Positions 1 through 9,838 of a stretch of DNA of 64,000 bases are shown piece by piece. Both the position numbers and the translations under genes were made by a program. Origin of the DNA: Parietichytrium sp. I65-24A (Eukaryota; Sar; Bigyra; Thraustochytrida; Thraustochytriidae). The notes beneath the pieces were generated by a model, which made no database searches, was not told where the DNA came from, and saw nothing but the letters and a program-made list of their open reading frames with translations. Within the stretch, counting starts at the first letter, position 1. The number at the start of each line of letters is the position of its first letter. The DNA lies in contig BLSF01000067.1 of the NCBI GenBank assembly GCA_012862575.1, positions 156,192-220,191 on the forward strand, in the 5' to 3' direction.

Positions 1-653
1 GCAAAAAGGCGTCTTGAGGAAAACAATGGCTTTGATTTCGAGTTGCTCGATGAGAATATCTGTACGGAGTGGATGTCCAGTTCGTCGTCGCGACGGATGC
101 TAGGATCTGCCATGTCAATCTTCAGCTCGGTATCAACTCCGAGACGGTGCGAGCCGTCCGGCAGCAGCAGAGACCCTTCCGCATTGAACGCCTGTTGAGC
201 CGTGCCTTTGATTGCGACGGACGACATCGCCTGAACCCAGCGCTGGGCAGTATCTGGGTCTCCAGCTCGAAGCACAACCTGATCCGGGTCGATGCTCAAC
301 ATTCGAGCGAAAGAGCTGGTGGTTCGCATAAGGGAGTTGGAGCTCTTGCTTGGTCCCGCCCGTGCGAATCGCAGGGTGATCTCGCAATCTTCCAGCCAGA
401 CCTGCTCTACGGACCACATGTTGATGGACCCCACCGCTTTCTCAAGATCCTGCCCCGACTTTGGCTCCTTTTTCAGGTACGTCAAGAACCTTTCATGGAG
501 CACAAACCATCTTTTGCTCCACATCCCACTCGCGCTTTTCTTCTTCAGCCACCCTTGCACGAGGTCTTTGCCCCCATCTTCGAACGACTTGACAAAGTCT
601 GACGTCCGCCGAAACTTTCTACTCAGCCTTTTGCTCTTCGCCTCGTCCTTCAT
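1..653 (-). CDS. PH-domain protein, N-terminal part (runs off left edge)
   Basis: An open frame runs from an ATG at 653 leftward past base 1 with no stop, giving about 217 residues of a longer protein. A TGA lies in frame 12 codons upstream of this ATG, so 653 is the best start. Residues ~30-160 read as a pleckstrin-homology domain: an opening QGWLKKKS strand, then KRWFVLHERFLTYLKK, then a closing helix of the type DTAQRWVQAM. A serine/arginine-rich insertion (SKSSNSLMRTTSSF) sits in the middle of the domain. PH domains usually bind phosphoinositides or membrane-associated partners, so a peripheral membrane signalling or trafficking role is likely. The rest of the protein, which would name the family (kinase, GAP, lipid transfer), is outside the window. 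The frame is easily missed because it has no stop codon inside the window. Confidence 0.8.
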   Translation of the reverse strand, partial: MKDEAKSKRLSRKFRRTSDFVKSFEDGGKDLVQGWLKKKSASGMWSKRWFVLHERFLTYLKKEPKSGQDLEKAVGSINMWSVEQVWLEDCEITLRFARAGPSKSSNSLMRTTSSFARMLSIDPDQVVLRAGDPDTAQRWVQAMSSVAIKGTAQQAFNAEGSLLLPDGSHRLGVDTELKIDMADPSIRRDDELDIHSVQIFSSSNSKSKPLFSSRRLF

Positions 654-1240
654 CGTCCACTCCTTCCGCTCCGTCCGCTCGTAGCCTCAGAGTCTTTCCG
701 TCGCTGCCCGCATGCACGTACTCCAATACCGTATGTGCTTGTGACAAAGACCACATCCTCTCACGGCAACTTGCTCGCAGTTGCACAGTTACGCGTGCTC
801 TTTAACACTTCCTACTTTCGTAACTCATCATCTCATCGTCGCACTGGTTTTGTGTGCAAACGCTGTCGCTCATCATCTCTCACTAACTTAAGGGGCGTGT
901 GTATTGTGTGGAGATAGGAAGGCACGTGATGGCAACAATGGCAAATGGTAGTAGTACTCTCAACGCGAGTACTTGGTATGACTGATTGCGCTCTTTGCGC
1001 TGATGGATGCTGATGACGAGTGTGTGAGAGCGGGAATGGGAACGAAGCTGGGTTTTCACTACTGTCTGGTTGGAGATGGGAAAAGACAAGGTTCTGAACA
1101 TGAAGATCTATTTAGGAGCCCGTCCCGAAAGAGATGCGGCGGAGAAAGCTAGCAACTAGAGAAATTGTTCAGTGACTGAAGATATGTTATGTACCTCTCG
1201 TTTTCCAAAAGTTCCTTTTTCGTTGTTTCGTTAACGGATG
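654..1240. other. Intergenic, 5' side of PH gene and 3' side of DUF2009 gene
   Basis: No convincing coding sequence. It must hold the promoter of the leftward PH-domain gene and the 3' untranslated region of the leftward DUF2009 gene. A GTAC-rich stretch (AGTAGTACT and GAGTACTTGG) lies at about 950-976. I see no TATA box that I would defend. Confidence 0.5.
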
Positions 1241-2902
1241 TTATTCGCGAAAGTCACCATCAAAGCCCTGGAAATTAGTCAGCATGAAGATTGAGTGAAA
1301 TGACTTCTTCTCGAGCTGATTGCACCAGTTCCAGGTACTCGTGAGCCGCCCGTCGATGCACGAGCCACCATCGTCACCAGAGCCGTCAAAGCCATGGCGA
1401 AAGTAGTCTGCCAGAATCATCTTGCGAAGCTTCTCCTTCCCGTCAAAGTTGGTGTCCATGTACTTTACGAGCTCAGGGTCCTTTGCAAGGTCATCGATCT
1501 GATCTAGAGTTCGAGCGATAGGAGCCAGGAGCCTCGGCACCTGAGTGTACTTGTCGATGAAGATGAGGGCGTTGGGAACGTCGCGATCACCCAAGTGCAC
1601 CACAGAGAGCCCGATCCATCTTCCTACCTTTCGTTTCACCGTGCTGAGAATATCTTGCATAGCATTGTCCACACGAGGAGCGGATTGGCATCGCTGTAAT
1701 CCCTGTCCTGTGTTGCAAAGGCGATAGCCGTTCCGCTCATCGAGCAAGTCCTCCTCGGCCAAACACCACAGCCGGAAAAAGTTGCCCATGATCTCCCGCC
1801 ACAGGGTGAGGGACTGAAGGACAAAGTAATATTGCTGCTCGTGGGAGTGGCTAAGCTTGGAGCCGCCGACACCGTGCTTTATTTGCAGAGATTCTGCGCG
1901 GTTTGTTGGGACAACGTTCGGGTTAAAGTAGGTTTTCAGGTATAGGATCATGCGATCCACAGGACCGCGGTTGCTTCGTAGAAAGCTGGCGTTGTCCGTC
2001 ACGGACGCAACCACCAAGCTAATCTCCTCTCTGCTCAACTGCTCACTGGCGTACTTGTCCAGGAGCTGGGTATTTGCTTGGGCCTTCTCCTTTTGTGCTT
2101 GAGCAACCTGCTGGGGAGTGCCCGGCTCGATTTCGGACGCGGCGACAGCCATCAGGGGGTCCTTGAGCATCTCTAGAGCATCCCCGTGCGCAAGAACCAT
2201 GTACACGGTTTTGATGTTTTTTTTCAGACTAAAGCCGATATTCTGCCGGATGCGCGGGGTCATGTTGTCCATGATAGCATACAAAAGCTTTCCATAGGAA
2301 CTCCTCATCTTGTCTGGATTCATAATCTTATACCTGCGCCCAATCTCCAAGCACTCTTGGAAGAGAACTTCATTGTCTTCGAGGCGTTTATCCCGTAACA
2401 CGTTCGCCCCAAACGTCTTGTAGTCACCACAAATCGACAGCCCTGCGATGATCTGAGCAAGGTCTGTCAGCCCCTCCGAGATCGTGGTGCCCTTGTCGAC
2501 GGTGCTGCGTGCATAGTAGTCGTTGGAGCTGACATCCACGCGGTCTGTGTAGTCACTAATGTCCAGAGCCCCTTCCACAATGTCGAGCAACGTTCTCTCG
2601 TCTGCACTCAACCTCATCGGGATGTACTTGGACCGCACGTGCAACTCCGCTAAGATATTGATGCGATTCTTTGACAGCAGCTCCGAGCTGCCCAAACTCC
2701 CACCATTTTCCACCAACACCGCGTCCGCCGAAAGTTGTCCACCGCTTGTATCCATCTCCTCCGGACTATTGTCCAGCGCATCGCGAATGTCAGACTTCAT
2801 GGCTTCGCGGATGCTCTCCATCTTGCTCTCATCGAGCTCTTCCTCCACCTCATCCACTCGCGGCTGAGGCAGCATGTCTTCGTCCTCCATCTTGCCTTCC
2901 AT
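1241..2902 (-). CDS. DUF2009 (UPF0652) family conserved protein
   Basis: A protein of 553 residues from the first ATG of the frame (the frame opens further upstream, but only with a TTG at 2965). The body matches the conserved eukaryotic DUF2009/UPF0652 family, known from plants, oomycetes and fission yeast. Recognisable blocks in order are an N-terminal acidic linker, LDISDYTDRVDV, GLTDLAQIIAGLSICGDYK, EIGRRYKIMNPDKMRSSYGK, HEQQYYFVLQSLTLWREIM, CNTGQGLQR, VVHLGDRDVPNALIFIDKYT, and the C-terminal RHGFDGSGDDGGSCIDGRLT followed by a WNWC motif. The biochemical function is not established. No signal peptide or membrane segment is visible, so a soluble intracellular protein is likely. A second ATG four codons in (2890) is an equally good start. 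The family name is secure; nothing in the neighbourhood suggests a role. Confidence 0.9.
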   Translation of the reverse strand: MEGKMEDEDMLPQPRVDEVEEELDESKMESIREAMKSDIRDALDNSPEEMDTSGGQLSADAVLVENGGSLGSSELLSKNRINILAELHVRSKYIPMRLSADERTLLDIVEGALDISDYTDRVDVSSNDYYARSTVDKGTTISEGLTDLAQIIAGLSICGDYKTFGANVLRDKRLEDNEVLFQECLEIGRRYKIMNPDKMRSSYGKLLYAIMDNMTPRIRQNIGFSLKKNIKTVYMVLAHGDALEMLKDPLMAVAASEIEPGTPQQVAQAQKEKAQANTQLLDKYASEQLSREEISLVVASVTDNASFLRSNRGPVDRMILYLKTYFNPNVVPTNRAESLQIKHGVGGSKLSHSHEQQYYFVLQSLTLWREIMGNFFRLWCLAEEDLLDERNGYRLCNTGQGLQRCQSAPRVDNAMQDILSTVKRKVGRWIGLSVVHLGDRDVPNALIFIDKYTQVPRLLAPIARTLDQIDDLAKDPELVKYMDTNFDGKEKLRKMILADYFRHGFDGSGDDGGSCIDGRLTSTWNWCNQLEKKSFHSIFMLTNFQGFDGDFRE

Positions 2903-2962
2903 TCTTCCTTCCGTGATCCCAAACCACGACCCACGACCCACGAACGACTCCAACACCACTGA

Positions 2963-3006
2963 CAATTGAACAATTGAACAATTGAATAATTGAACAATTG
3001 AACAAT
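2963..3006. repeat. 8-bp minisatellite CAATTGAA x5.5
   Basis: Five and a half tandem copies of an 8-bp unit containing the MfeI palindrome CAATTG, with one unit changed to TAATTGAA. It sits about 60 bp upstream of the ATG of the DUF2009 gene, so it lies in that gene's 5' UTR or core promoter. Confidence 0.9.
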
Positions 3007-4069
3007 GTACACTCTTTTCTGCACTTGCGACGATCTCCGAAGCTACACGAAGTTATCAATAAGTTTAACTTATCTCTTCGCGCTCTCTCTCTCCTTTCGC
3101 GTTCTTCCCAGCGTAAACTTAGAACCAAGACTGCTCTATCTGTGGGACACAAGTCGGAAGCAGCACGATAAGAGCTTACTGCGGGGGACGCTTACTTCGC
3201 TACCCCTCACACTTCTACTCTATGTTGTAAGGCGACCCTACACCAGATATCGCTTGTCCCCGAGGACACCTTCACTCTTACCAACTATCCATAGACACTA
3301 GGATTAAAGTTAATTCAATCCTATCGGGTGGTAGAGAGACTGGTACTACCGCCCGGTTTACTGGTTTCCGTAAGGATGGGTAACGGAGCGTATATGAGGG
3401 TGGGGTTGTCCTAGCTGAACTCTGTCGGCGACATCTCTGCGCGAATTTCGGAGAGAATTGATCGAAGAAAGCGGCGGCGACGTCTATGGAGAATGTTCGT
3501 CGTGAATTGGAAAGAGCGCATCGATTGTTCAAATGAAAAATGATTGAAATGGATGGAATGGATGGAAGAAATAACTTGAATGGCCAAATGCCGACGCACT
3601 TCGACCGTTGCCTCCTCGCTTTGTACAGATTGTTTAGTGACAGTGCGTGTATCGACTCGTGCGCCACTGCTACGAATGGGTCGAGAGAGACGAGAAAGAA
3701 GCACGATGGGTGCTGTTTCCACACATTCATCATCATTCATCGCACATACAATACGAGGCAATCTAGGCAATCTGGTCTCCTGGAACAAGGAAGTCACGCA
3801 AACCTTCGAAGACTAGCGCCTTCGGATACGACTCATGAGTGTTTGCACATAGACACGTATCGTCAAGCAAACTTGGACTTTGAAAGCGAGATAGTGAGCG
3901 CGGTAACAGTCGGTACCTGGTACCTTGAAGCGTAGCCTGAGCTTTGAGCTGAGCTCGCAACTCGACTTTGACGCAAAGGCAGAGGCAGAAGCAGAAGCAG
4001 ATCCCAAAGATAAAAGGAGCAAGGAAGACGGGAATTTGGGGGCACGCGATCATAGGTGACAGGAGAAGG
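3007..4069. other. Divergent intergenic region
   Basis: No gene supported. The genes on both sides are transcribed away from it, so it carries both promoters. Short open frames on both strands look like chance. Notable pieces are an inverted repeat TCCGTAA...TTACCC/AACGGA near 3367-3390, a GGTACCTGGTACC near-palindrome at about 3913, and a purine-rich leader (AGGCAGAGGCAGAAGCAGAAGCAG) at about 3977-4000 just before the oxidoreductase start. Confidence 0.5.
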
Positions 4070-5371
4070 ATGGGCCGCGAGTTCGATGTAGTTGTGTTTG
4101 GAGTGACGGGGTTCACAGGCAAGCTCGTGGCGGAGTACTTGCTTCAAAGCTATGGTGTGAGCGGGTCGGGCGTGACTTGGGCGGTGGCAGGAAGGTCTGC
4201 AAAGAAGATTGAGGCTGTGAAGGCTGAAATTGGAAAACAGGTTGCCCTGGAAGCTGAGGCGAGAGAGATTCCCGTGATCATCGCCGACTCCTCGGACCTG
4301 AAATCTCTTCGCGCAATGTGCGCTCGAACAAAGGCGGTGGTATCCACTGTTGGCCCGTTCATAAACTTCGGAACGCTGTTGGTGGAGGCATGCATCAAGG
4401 AAAAGACGGACTATTGTGACTCGACAGGCGAAAGCACGTGGATCAGAAGGATGATTGATGTATATGGAGAAGCGGCTGCCAAATCTGGCATCCGGCTGGT
4501 TCCAAGCTGTGGGTTCGACTCCCTCCCGAGCGACCTCGGGGCACTCAAGCTCGTGGAAGGTGTTCGAAAAGACAAGCCAAACGCGGAGATCAAGCAAGTT
4601 GTCAACTACGTTGGCCCGATCCGCGGCGGGTTCTCTGGGGGCACTGCACACACCATGCTCACAATCATGGGCTCAGAGGACAAAAAGCTGATCGCAAAAG
4701 TGTACAGCGATCCGTTTGCCCTGGTACCAAAGGGAATGAATGCGGGCCGGCCTGACGGGGACCAGCGCCTGGTCAAGTACTCGCGTAAAGCAGGAGTTTA
4801 CACCGCGCCCTGGGTGATGGCTTCAGGAAACGAGCGCGTTGTTCGGCGCAGTGCAGCTTTGCTGGAATACGGTCCCAAGTTCCGATTTTTGGAGGTCTTG
4901 GCTTTTAAAAGCATTCTCAGGGCGATTGCAACGGCTTTTGCCATCAACATCGGCTTTCTTCTTGTTCTGCTGCCACCAATCAAATGGGTTTTGGAGCACT
5001 ACGTTCTGCCTTCGCCTGGCTCTGGTCCAAGCCGCAGGTCCATGGACAAGGGGTACGGTATGACCACGTTTCACACCGAAGTGGATGGCACGCCATACAC
5101 CGTATTTTGTCACATCTCTAAGGGGGACGTTGGCTACAAGAGCACCGCTATGATGCTTGCTGAATCTGTGATTGCACTCGCAAAATCAAATGATACATCC
5201 CGCTCCGATGGAGGGTTTCACACCCCGGCAAGCTGCCCCGGTCTAGGCTTAGATTTGGCGGACACGCTGGAGCAAAAGTGCGGCATAATCTTCGAATTTA
5301 GAAAGCATGAGACTCCTAAGGCCGCGCAGAAGGCGATCCTAGCTGTGGATTCCAATCCGAGCAGGCTCTGA
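4070..5371 (+). CDS. Saccharopine dehydrogenase-like oxidoreductase
   Basis: A protein of 433 residues, close to the ~429 of animal SCCPDH. The frame is open 34 codons further upstream, but that stretch is a low-complexity QRQKQK leader; the ATG at 4070 (MGREFDVVVFGVTGFTG) starts exactly at the Rossmann strand and is preferred. The nucleotide-binding GxxGxxG motif is at residues ~10-16, followed by a family-typical ATG-rich fold, TVGPFINFG, the YCDSTGES block and CGFDSLPSDLGA. A hydrophobic segment near residues 285-310 (AFAINIGFLLVLLPPIKWVL) is the membrane or lipid-droplet anchoring region also present in SCCPDH. True saccharopine dehydrogenase activity has not been shown for this branch; an NAD(P)-dependent oxidoreductase on lipid droplets or membranes is a reasonable guess. 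Confidence 0.9.
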   Translation: MGREFDVVVFGVTGFTGKLVAEYLLQSYGVSGSGVTWAVAGRSAKKIEAVKAEIGKQVALEAEAREIPVIIADSSDLKSLRAMCARTKAVVSTVGPFINFGTLLVEACIKEKTDYCDSTGESTWIRRMIDVYGEAAAKSGIRLVPSCGFDSLPSDLGALKLVEGVRKDKPNAEIKQVVNYVGPIRGGFSGGTAHTMLTIMGSEDKKLIAKVYSDPFALVPKGMNAGRPDGDQRLVKYSRKAGVYTAPWVMASGNERVVRRSAALLEYGPKFRFLEVLAFKSILRAIATAFAINIGFLLVLLPPIKWVLEHYVLPSPGSGPSRRSMDKGYGMTTFHTEVDGTPYTVFCHISKGDVGYKSTAMMLAESVIALAKSNDTSRSDGGFHTPASCPGLGLDLADTLEQKCGIIFEFRKHETPKAAQKAILAVDSNPSRL

Positions 5372-5526
5372 ACACGATGTCCCGATTGCCATGCCACTGA
5401 TAGAAAATACAAACACATATAGTAAGGTAATTTTTTCTTCTTCCTTCTTTCGCAAACTTGGATGATACAGAAAAAGCAAAGTCGGAGGCATAAACTAGCA
5501 TCGAAAGAGAAGCTGGGTTGGAGAAA

Positions 5527-5597
5527 CGCGAGCAACACCCCACCTTCCGATAGGGTTTGTTTACGCTGCACTTCGTGGCTTCACTTATGCGCGAGCA
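5527..5597. mobile_element. ~51-bp dispersed micro-insertion, copy A, with 8-bp direct repeats
   Basis: Core 5536-5586 begins CACCCCACCTTCCGATAGGG and ends GTGGCTTCACTT. It is nearly identical to cores at 13930 and 45296. The 8-bp word CGCGAGCA occurs immediately outside on both sides (5527-5534 and 5590-5597), as a target-site duplication would. It lies just past the oxidoreductase gene and 66 bp beyond the stop codon of the oppositely oriented sterol desaturase gene, so it is probably inside that gene's 3' UTR. Confidence 0.7.
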
Positions 5598-5655
5598 TCC
5601 CTACTATAGCGCAAAGGATGATTTGGGTTGGCACCGCGCAAGGTCTGGTCCTCCT

Positions 5656-6528
5656 TTAGAGCTTTTTCTGCACTTCCTGCTTGGAGCGATATATCTTGTA
5701 GTGCTTGTCCGTGCCCATTACGTAATCCCAAAAACGCGTGTAGCCACCGTACATCCCGACATTGTGTGAATGGTGAAAATCGTGAGCCCGCGAGCAATCA
5801 ATACCAAGCCATTCCACTGTCCATGGCGAAAGCGGAAAGGGCAGCGCGTAGCTCGAATGTGCGTCGATGGACTGGTAAATTTTTGCGCACGTGTACAACC
5901 AAAATAACGTGACATGCGAACGTAGCAGGAGTGGTCCCGCAATTGAAGAGATGGAATTTACAAATATGTCCTCCAGTGGGTGCGCGTATTGCACGGCGAT
6001 CGGTACGCAATGCTTGAATTCGTGATGTTGTTTGTGAATCCAAGAGTAAAAATATCTGTGATGGGCCAATCTGTGTGTCCAGTAAAACAAAAAGTCGTCA
6101 ACTTGCGTACAAACGATAAATTGCCAGAAAAGCGTCCACAGCGACGGGCACTCTGGAGAAAAGTCGAGGCGAGCAGCAAACAGTGGGAACGTAACAAAGA
6201 GCACTATAGGTTTGCTCAAAAAATTGTCCACGATGACTTGCTTGAGACACTTGATGATTGCTTCGCGAGAGGGGTATGGCTGGCGCTTCTCGATTCGGTA
6301 TTCCGGGAACAGATCAAAGTAGTCAACTGCAAAGTAGACGGCCTGGCACGTCCAAAAAACAGCTTCGTAAAGCACCATGGAGCAAAGCATGAACCTCCAT
6401 CTCTCCTGGCTTCCAAGAACATCCACAATCGCGTCCGGCAACCCGACGTTCTTCGCGCCGACACCCACTGACTTTGCAAAAGCAAATTTTTCGAGACCCC
6501 AAGAACTCCAATCCGCCCATTGCTCCAT
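5656..6528 (-). CDS. Sterol desaturase / fatty acid hydroxylase superfamily (C-4 sterol methyl oxidase-like)
   Basis: A protein of 290 residues from the ATG at 6528 (MEQWADWSSWG); the frame continues 30 codons upstream but that part looks like leader. It is an integral ER di-iron oxygenase: hydrophobic segments at ~50-70, ~115-135 and ~205-225, with the three histidine clusters HRLAH (HxxxH), HKQHH (HxxHH) and AHDFHHSHN. The order and spacing match C-4 methylsterol monooxygenases (ERG25/SMO type), which use O2 and cytochrome b5 to oxidise the C-4 methyl group in sterol synthesis. The length is in the usual 270-310 range. Other members of the superfamily (C-5 sterol desaturase, alkane or ceramide hydroxylases) share the histidines, so the substrate is inferred. 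The C-terminus KIYRSKQEVQKKL is lysine-rich. Confidence 0.85.
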   Translation of the reverse strand: MEQWADWSSWGLEKFAFAKSVGVGAKNVGLPDAIVDVLGSQERWRFMLCSMVLYEAVFWTCQAVYFAVDYFDLFPEYRIEKRQPYPSREAIIKCLKQVIVDNFLSKPIVLFVTFPLFAARLDFSPECPSLWTLFWQFIVCTQVDDFLFYWTHRLAHHRYFYSWIHKQHHEFKHCVPIAVQYAHPLEDIFVNSISSIAGPLLLRSHVTLFWLYTCAKIYQSIDAHSSYALPFPLSPWTVEWLGIDCSRAHDFHHSHNVGMYGGYTRFWDYVMGTDKHYKIYRSKQEVQKKL

Positions 6529-8698
6529 CTTCGCCGTGATGGACTGTTCCACTGCAAGCGCCAATCGCCAATCGCCAATCGCAGGGCACACAGATCGTAC
6601 ACTGACAAAAGGCCTCAACTTTCCAAGCCCCCCAAGCTTCCCACTTCACTTGCGACCTCTCCACCTGATACGGGTTTGCAGACTTCGCCACTTATACTCC
6701 GTCCGGTCCCAGCAAACACCGCTCTTCTAAACATATATCTTGGTGGCTCTAGTCAGACGTTCGGAGTAGAGGCAGTTCCATCCCTACTTGCTCACAGTGC
6801 GCTGTTCGCGACTGGCAAGTCTGAGCACAGGATCAAAGACTCTACGATTGCGAAGAGCCCACGAGTTGCAGCAAAGGTTGCAAACAACAGGCGACGACGG
6901 CCCCTCCTGTTCCTGTAATGAACTAACCGCGAGATTTCTCGCGTCTGACAGAGTGTAGTCATGACTAGACGAACTCCTTTGTTAGCCGAATCGGCGCGAG
7001 CAATTTTGTCGCCAATTATTTGCGCGCACAAAGTTTGCATTATCTGTATTGTGTTAAGGAATCGCCATAGCTGGTGGTAGCCTAGTACACTCTCGAGAAC
7101 AGATACTGATACTGGAAGTTAATCAAAGATAGTAATGACGACAAACCCGGAGAAGTATGTTTGTTTTTCGCAAATTCTCTGGACGAGATAAACCCTGCAA
7201 ATTGCAGGTCTCTCTGGCACTCATCCATACAATGTAGGGATTGTTATTTTGAATGTATCAGATGCTAGCTAGTACGCTAGGCGTTACCGTTTGACTTTCA
7301 CACCTCAGGCCTTTGTGACCAGAGGATGCTGTGGAGAAATATGTCAAATCGAGAAAGCAGAAAAGGATGAGTTACTTGCATCGAGCTGGGCATGAGCTCA
7401 AGAGTTCTGACCGTCAAAACCGTTGGCACCACTTCTGAGTTCGCAGAAGCATAGTCGACCGCGTCTTTGCGAACGCTCGAAGCCAATGTAACTGCTGCTG
7501 CCGCCTCCCGAGTACGCAGTCGCCAACAAAAGCTTGGAGTGCCTCTCCAAGCTGTCTGCTCGTTATCCGGAAGATCTCACTGACTTTGCTAGCCGTTGAA
7601 CTTCAAAGAGACGTTGTCAAGAAGGCTGTGGATGGCCGCTGAGTCAGGGTTTCAGTGCCCCCAACCACTGGTGACGGTGGAAACTGCAACGAATAGCTTT
7701 TTGTTGTTGGGGAAATACCTACAATCTTGACAGATGGAGTTTGCACAGCAAAGACGATGCTCTGGCACGAGCGGAGTTTTCACACCCAATCGATTTGGTA
7801 TTTGTCAAATTAATGCTCCTAGACAGCTCTGATTGAGGCTCAGTTTTGAAATGTCGCCGCAACATCTTCGCGGCTAAGCACTCTCTGATCGAACCAAACG
7901 CCTGTGATGTCGCAAGATGCCGCTCAGCTCAATTTGATAATGCGGAGCCGAAAACCGACTAACCTAGAACGCATAACTCTCGACATTTTTATTTTTCAAC
8001 AAAATAGCGAAAAGGATTCTCGTCCATTCGCTTTCAAAACCGACTAACCTAGAACGTATGACTCTCGACACTTTTCTTTTTCAACAAAATAGCGAAAAGG
8101 ATTCTCGTCCATTCGATTTCAGGTATTCATCAAATGAACAAAACGGCACCTTTTGGGGGCGTTGTGTGGAAGCTTGGTGCCCAAGGATCCCCAACTGTCC
8201 GTTGCTCTCGTATCGATGAACTATTCGAAACCTTAAAGAGTGCTCCGTTCAGTAGATAGTATCACTGCGGTGTTCACGTGATGGCTGATGCTGACTGTGA
8301 GTTGCGTCGCCTCTCCAGCGCGAACAAGTGCTCTCCAGCTCTCAGCCAGACCTCTCTCAAGCTTGGGTACTTAAGCTGAGGGGTTTGGCTGCTTTCGTCA
8401 ACTCTTGATTGACTGTGAAAGGAAATGTGAGCGTTGAATCTGGCCAAATGCATTGACTGCTTGAGAGGTGGGAGAGAGTAAGTAGACCGATCGATCACCT
8501 TGCGCTCACAGACATACACTCATCCTCCAATAACAAAGCACCGAGAGTCTCAGTACTTGTGGCAGAGACTTTCAGTACCACAGTGTACAAGTATCGGTGT
8601 TTGGCTTCAGACAAAATCCAGCAGACCCGCAATTGCAAGGAGAGCAAAGCAGGACAAGGAGAGAGAAAAGGTCTTCAGCGTGTGGCATCATCATCAAA
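6529..8698. other. Long intergenic region
   Basis: About 2.2 kb between the sterol desaturase start and the first carbonic anhydrase start; it must contain both promoters. I find no intact gene. It holds the short repeat CGCCAATCGCCAATCGCC (about 6560-6580), an 85-bp tandem duplication (7951-8120) and, on the minus strand at 7310-7560, a coding-looking but start-less stretch (see rejected items). GTAC-containing words (CAGTACTTG, CAGTACCACAGTGTAC) lie about 100-150 bp before the carbonic anhydrase ATG. Confidence 0.5.
7951..8120. repeat. Tandem duplication, 2 x 85 bp
   Basis: Bases 7951-8035 and 8036-8120 are adjacent direct copies, starting AAAACCGACTAACCTAGAAC and ending GTCCATTCG(C/A)TTTC, with only about six substitutions between them. 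There is no coding capacity in common. The unit contains CGACTAACCTAG, which resembles a branch-point-like CTAAC, but no intron context is apparent. Confidence 0.9.
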
Positions 8699-9838
8699 AT
8701 GCGTCTCGGACTACTTGCCTTCGTTGCTGCCATCGGCATTCCCCGCTCGATCGCTTGCGGCTCAGAGTTTGTGGACTTGGGGTCCCGACGCCGTTTGGGT
8801 GGGAGCGGGTCGTGGGCCTATGAAGGCGAACACGGCCAGGAGCACTGGGCAGAGAGCTATGCAGACTGTGACTTGACAGAGCAGAGCCCGATCAACATTC
8901 CTGCTGCTCAGATGCACCTGGCAGCAATTGAGTCTGGTGTCACCCTCGACGGAATTACCTTGCAGTACAGCGAGGCATCCGCGAACATTACGAACAACGG
9001 ACATACCATTCAGGTTAATGTTGCCCAGCAATCCATTGCTTCAAACAGCCTCGCAAATATCGTGGGTCGCTCTTCCGAAACGACGAATGGCTACGAACTG
9101 GCACAGTTTCATTTCCATTGGGCACAAAATGACGAGGAAGGCAGTGAACGTAAGTTTTCTCTGGTTCAGGTGGAAAAGACTTGCAAGAGAGAAGATCCGC
9201 ACACCTAACAATTTTTATTGACTGTACCCTGAAATTTGCGGTCAACAGACACAATTGACGACAAAGCGTTTCCAATTGAATGCCATTTTGTGCACTACAA
9301 CACCAAGTACGCCAACCTTTCGGCTGCCGCGGCCGAGACCGATGGCCTCCTGGTTATCGGAGTGATGTTTCAACTGAGCTCGATCAACAATCCTGGTCTC
9401 GTTCCAGTCGTTGAAGCTCTTGACGTAAACCTCACTTCGGGTACAACAGAAACGATTGTTGTAAATCCAGCCGACATTTTCGCCGGACTCAACACCTCAA
9501 AGTTTTACCTCTATCCTGGCAGTTTGACCACCCCAGGCTGCTACCAGAGTGTGACCTGGGTCGTGATGGAAGAAGCGGTGCCAATCACTGCCCAGCAGCT
9601 CGCTGCATTTCGCGAGGCGCCAGACGTTGAGGGGGCAAACTTTCGAGAGATCCAGGAGCTCAACGACCGCACCGTATACAATCGCGAGTACATGGTCACC
9701 GAAGACGACTACTTGAAGAAAGCAAGCCCAACTTCTTCGCCAACTCGCGCCGCTACCAATTCTCCTGTGATTTCAGGTACTTCGAAGACTGCCACCTTTC
9801 TCTTTGGTGCCGTTCTTGCAATTGTAGCCGCGATGTAA
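8699..9838 (+). CDS. Alpha-carbonic anhydrase, secreted/anchored (copy 1)
   Basis: Two exons, 8699-9149 and 9249-9838, encode 346 residues; the 99-nt intron (GTAAGT...CAACAG) has a CTAAC branch-like motif. Residues 1-20 are a signal peptide (MRLGLLAFVAAIGIPRSIACG). The catalytic domain shows the alpha-class zinc histidines H138 and H140 (QFHFHW) and H163 (ECHFVHYN), plus the family blocks EQSPINI, NNGHTIQV, GSEHTID (joined across the intron) and YPGSLTTPGCYQSVTWVV. The tail is Ser/Thr-rich and ends in the hydrophobic ATFLFGAVLAIVAAM, suggesting GPI or membrane anchoring at the cell surface. The enzyme interconverts CO2 and bicarbonate. A paralogue lies 0.5 kb downstream, tail to tail, with the intron at the same codon. 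Confidence 0.93.
9150..9248 (+). other. Intron of carbonic anhydrase copy 1
   Basis: 99 nt, GTAAGT donor, CAACAG acceptor, phase 1. Removing it joins ...GSE to HTIDDKAFPIE, restoring the alpha-carbonic anhydrase consensus. CACCTAACAA about 50 nt before the acceptor is a good branch-point candidate. Confidence 0.9.

Noticed and set aside
2186-2962. Several plus-strand open frames over the DUF2009 gene.
   Set aside because: Antisense shadows of the conserved minus-strand gene.
7310-7560. Minus-strand coding-like stretch reading AVTLASSVRKDAVDYASANS, with a possible 47-nt intron (GTAACT...CCACAG) leading to a stop.
   Set aside because: No start codon, the frame is closed upstream by a stop with no usable acceptor, the intron would be half the size of the others, and no family is recognised. 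It could be a relic exon.
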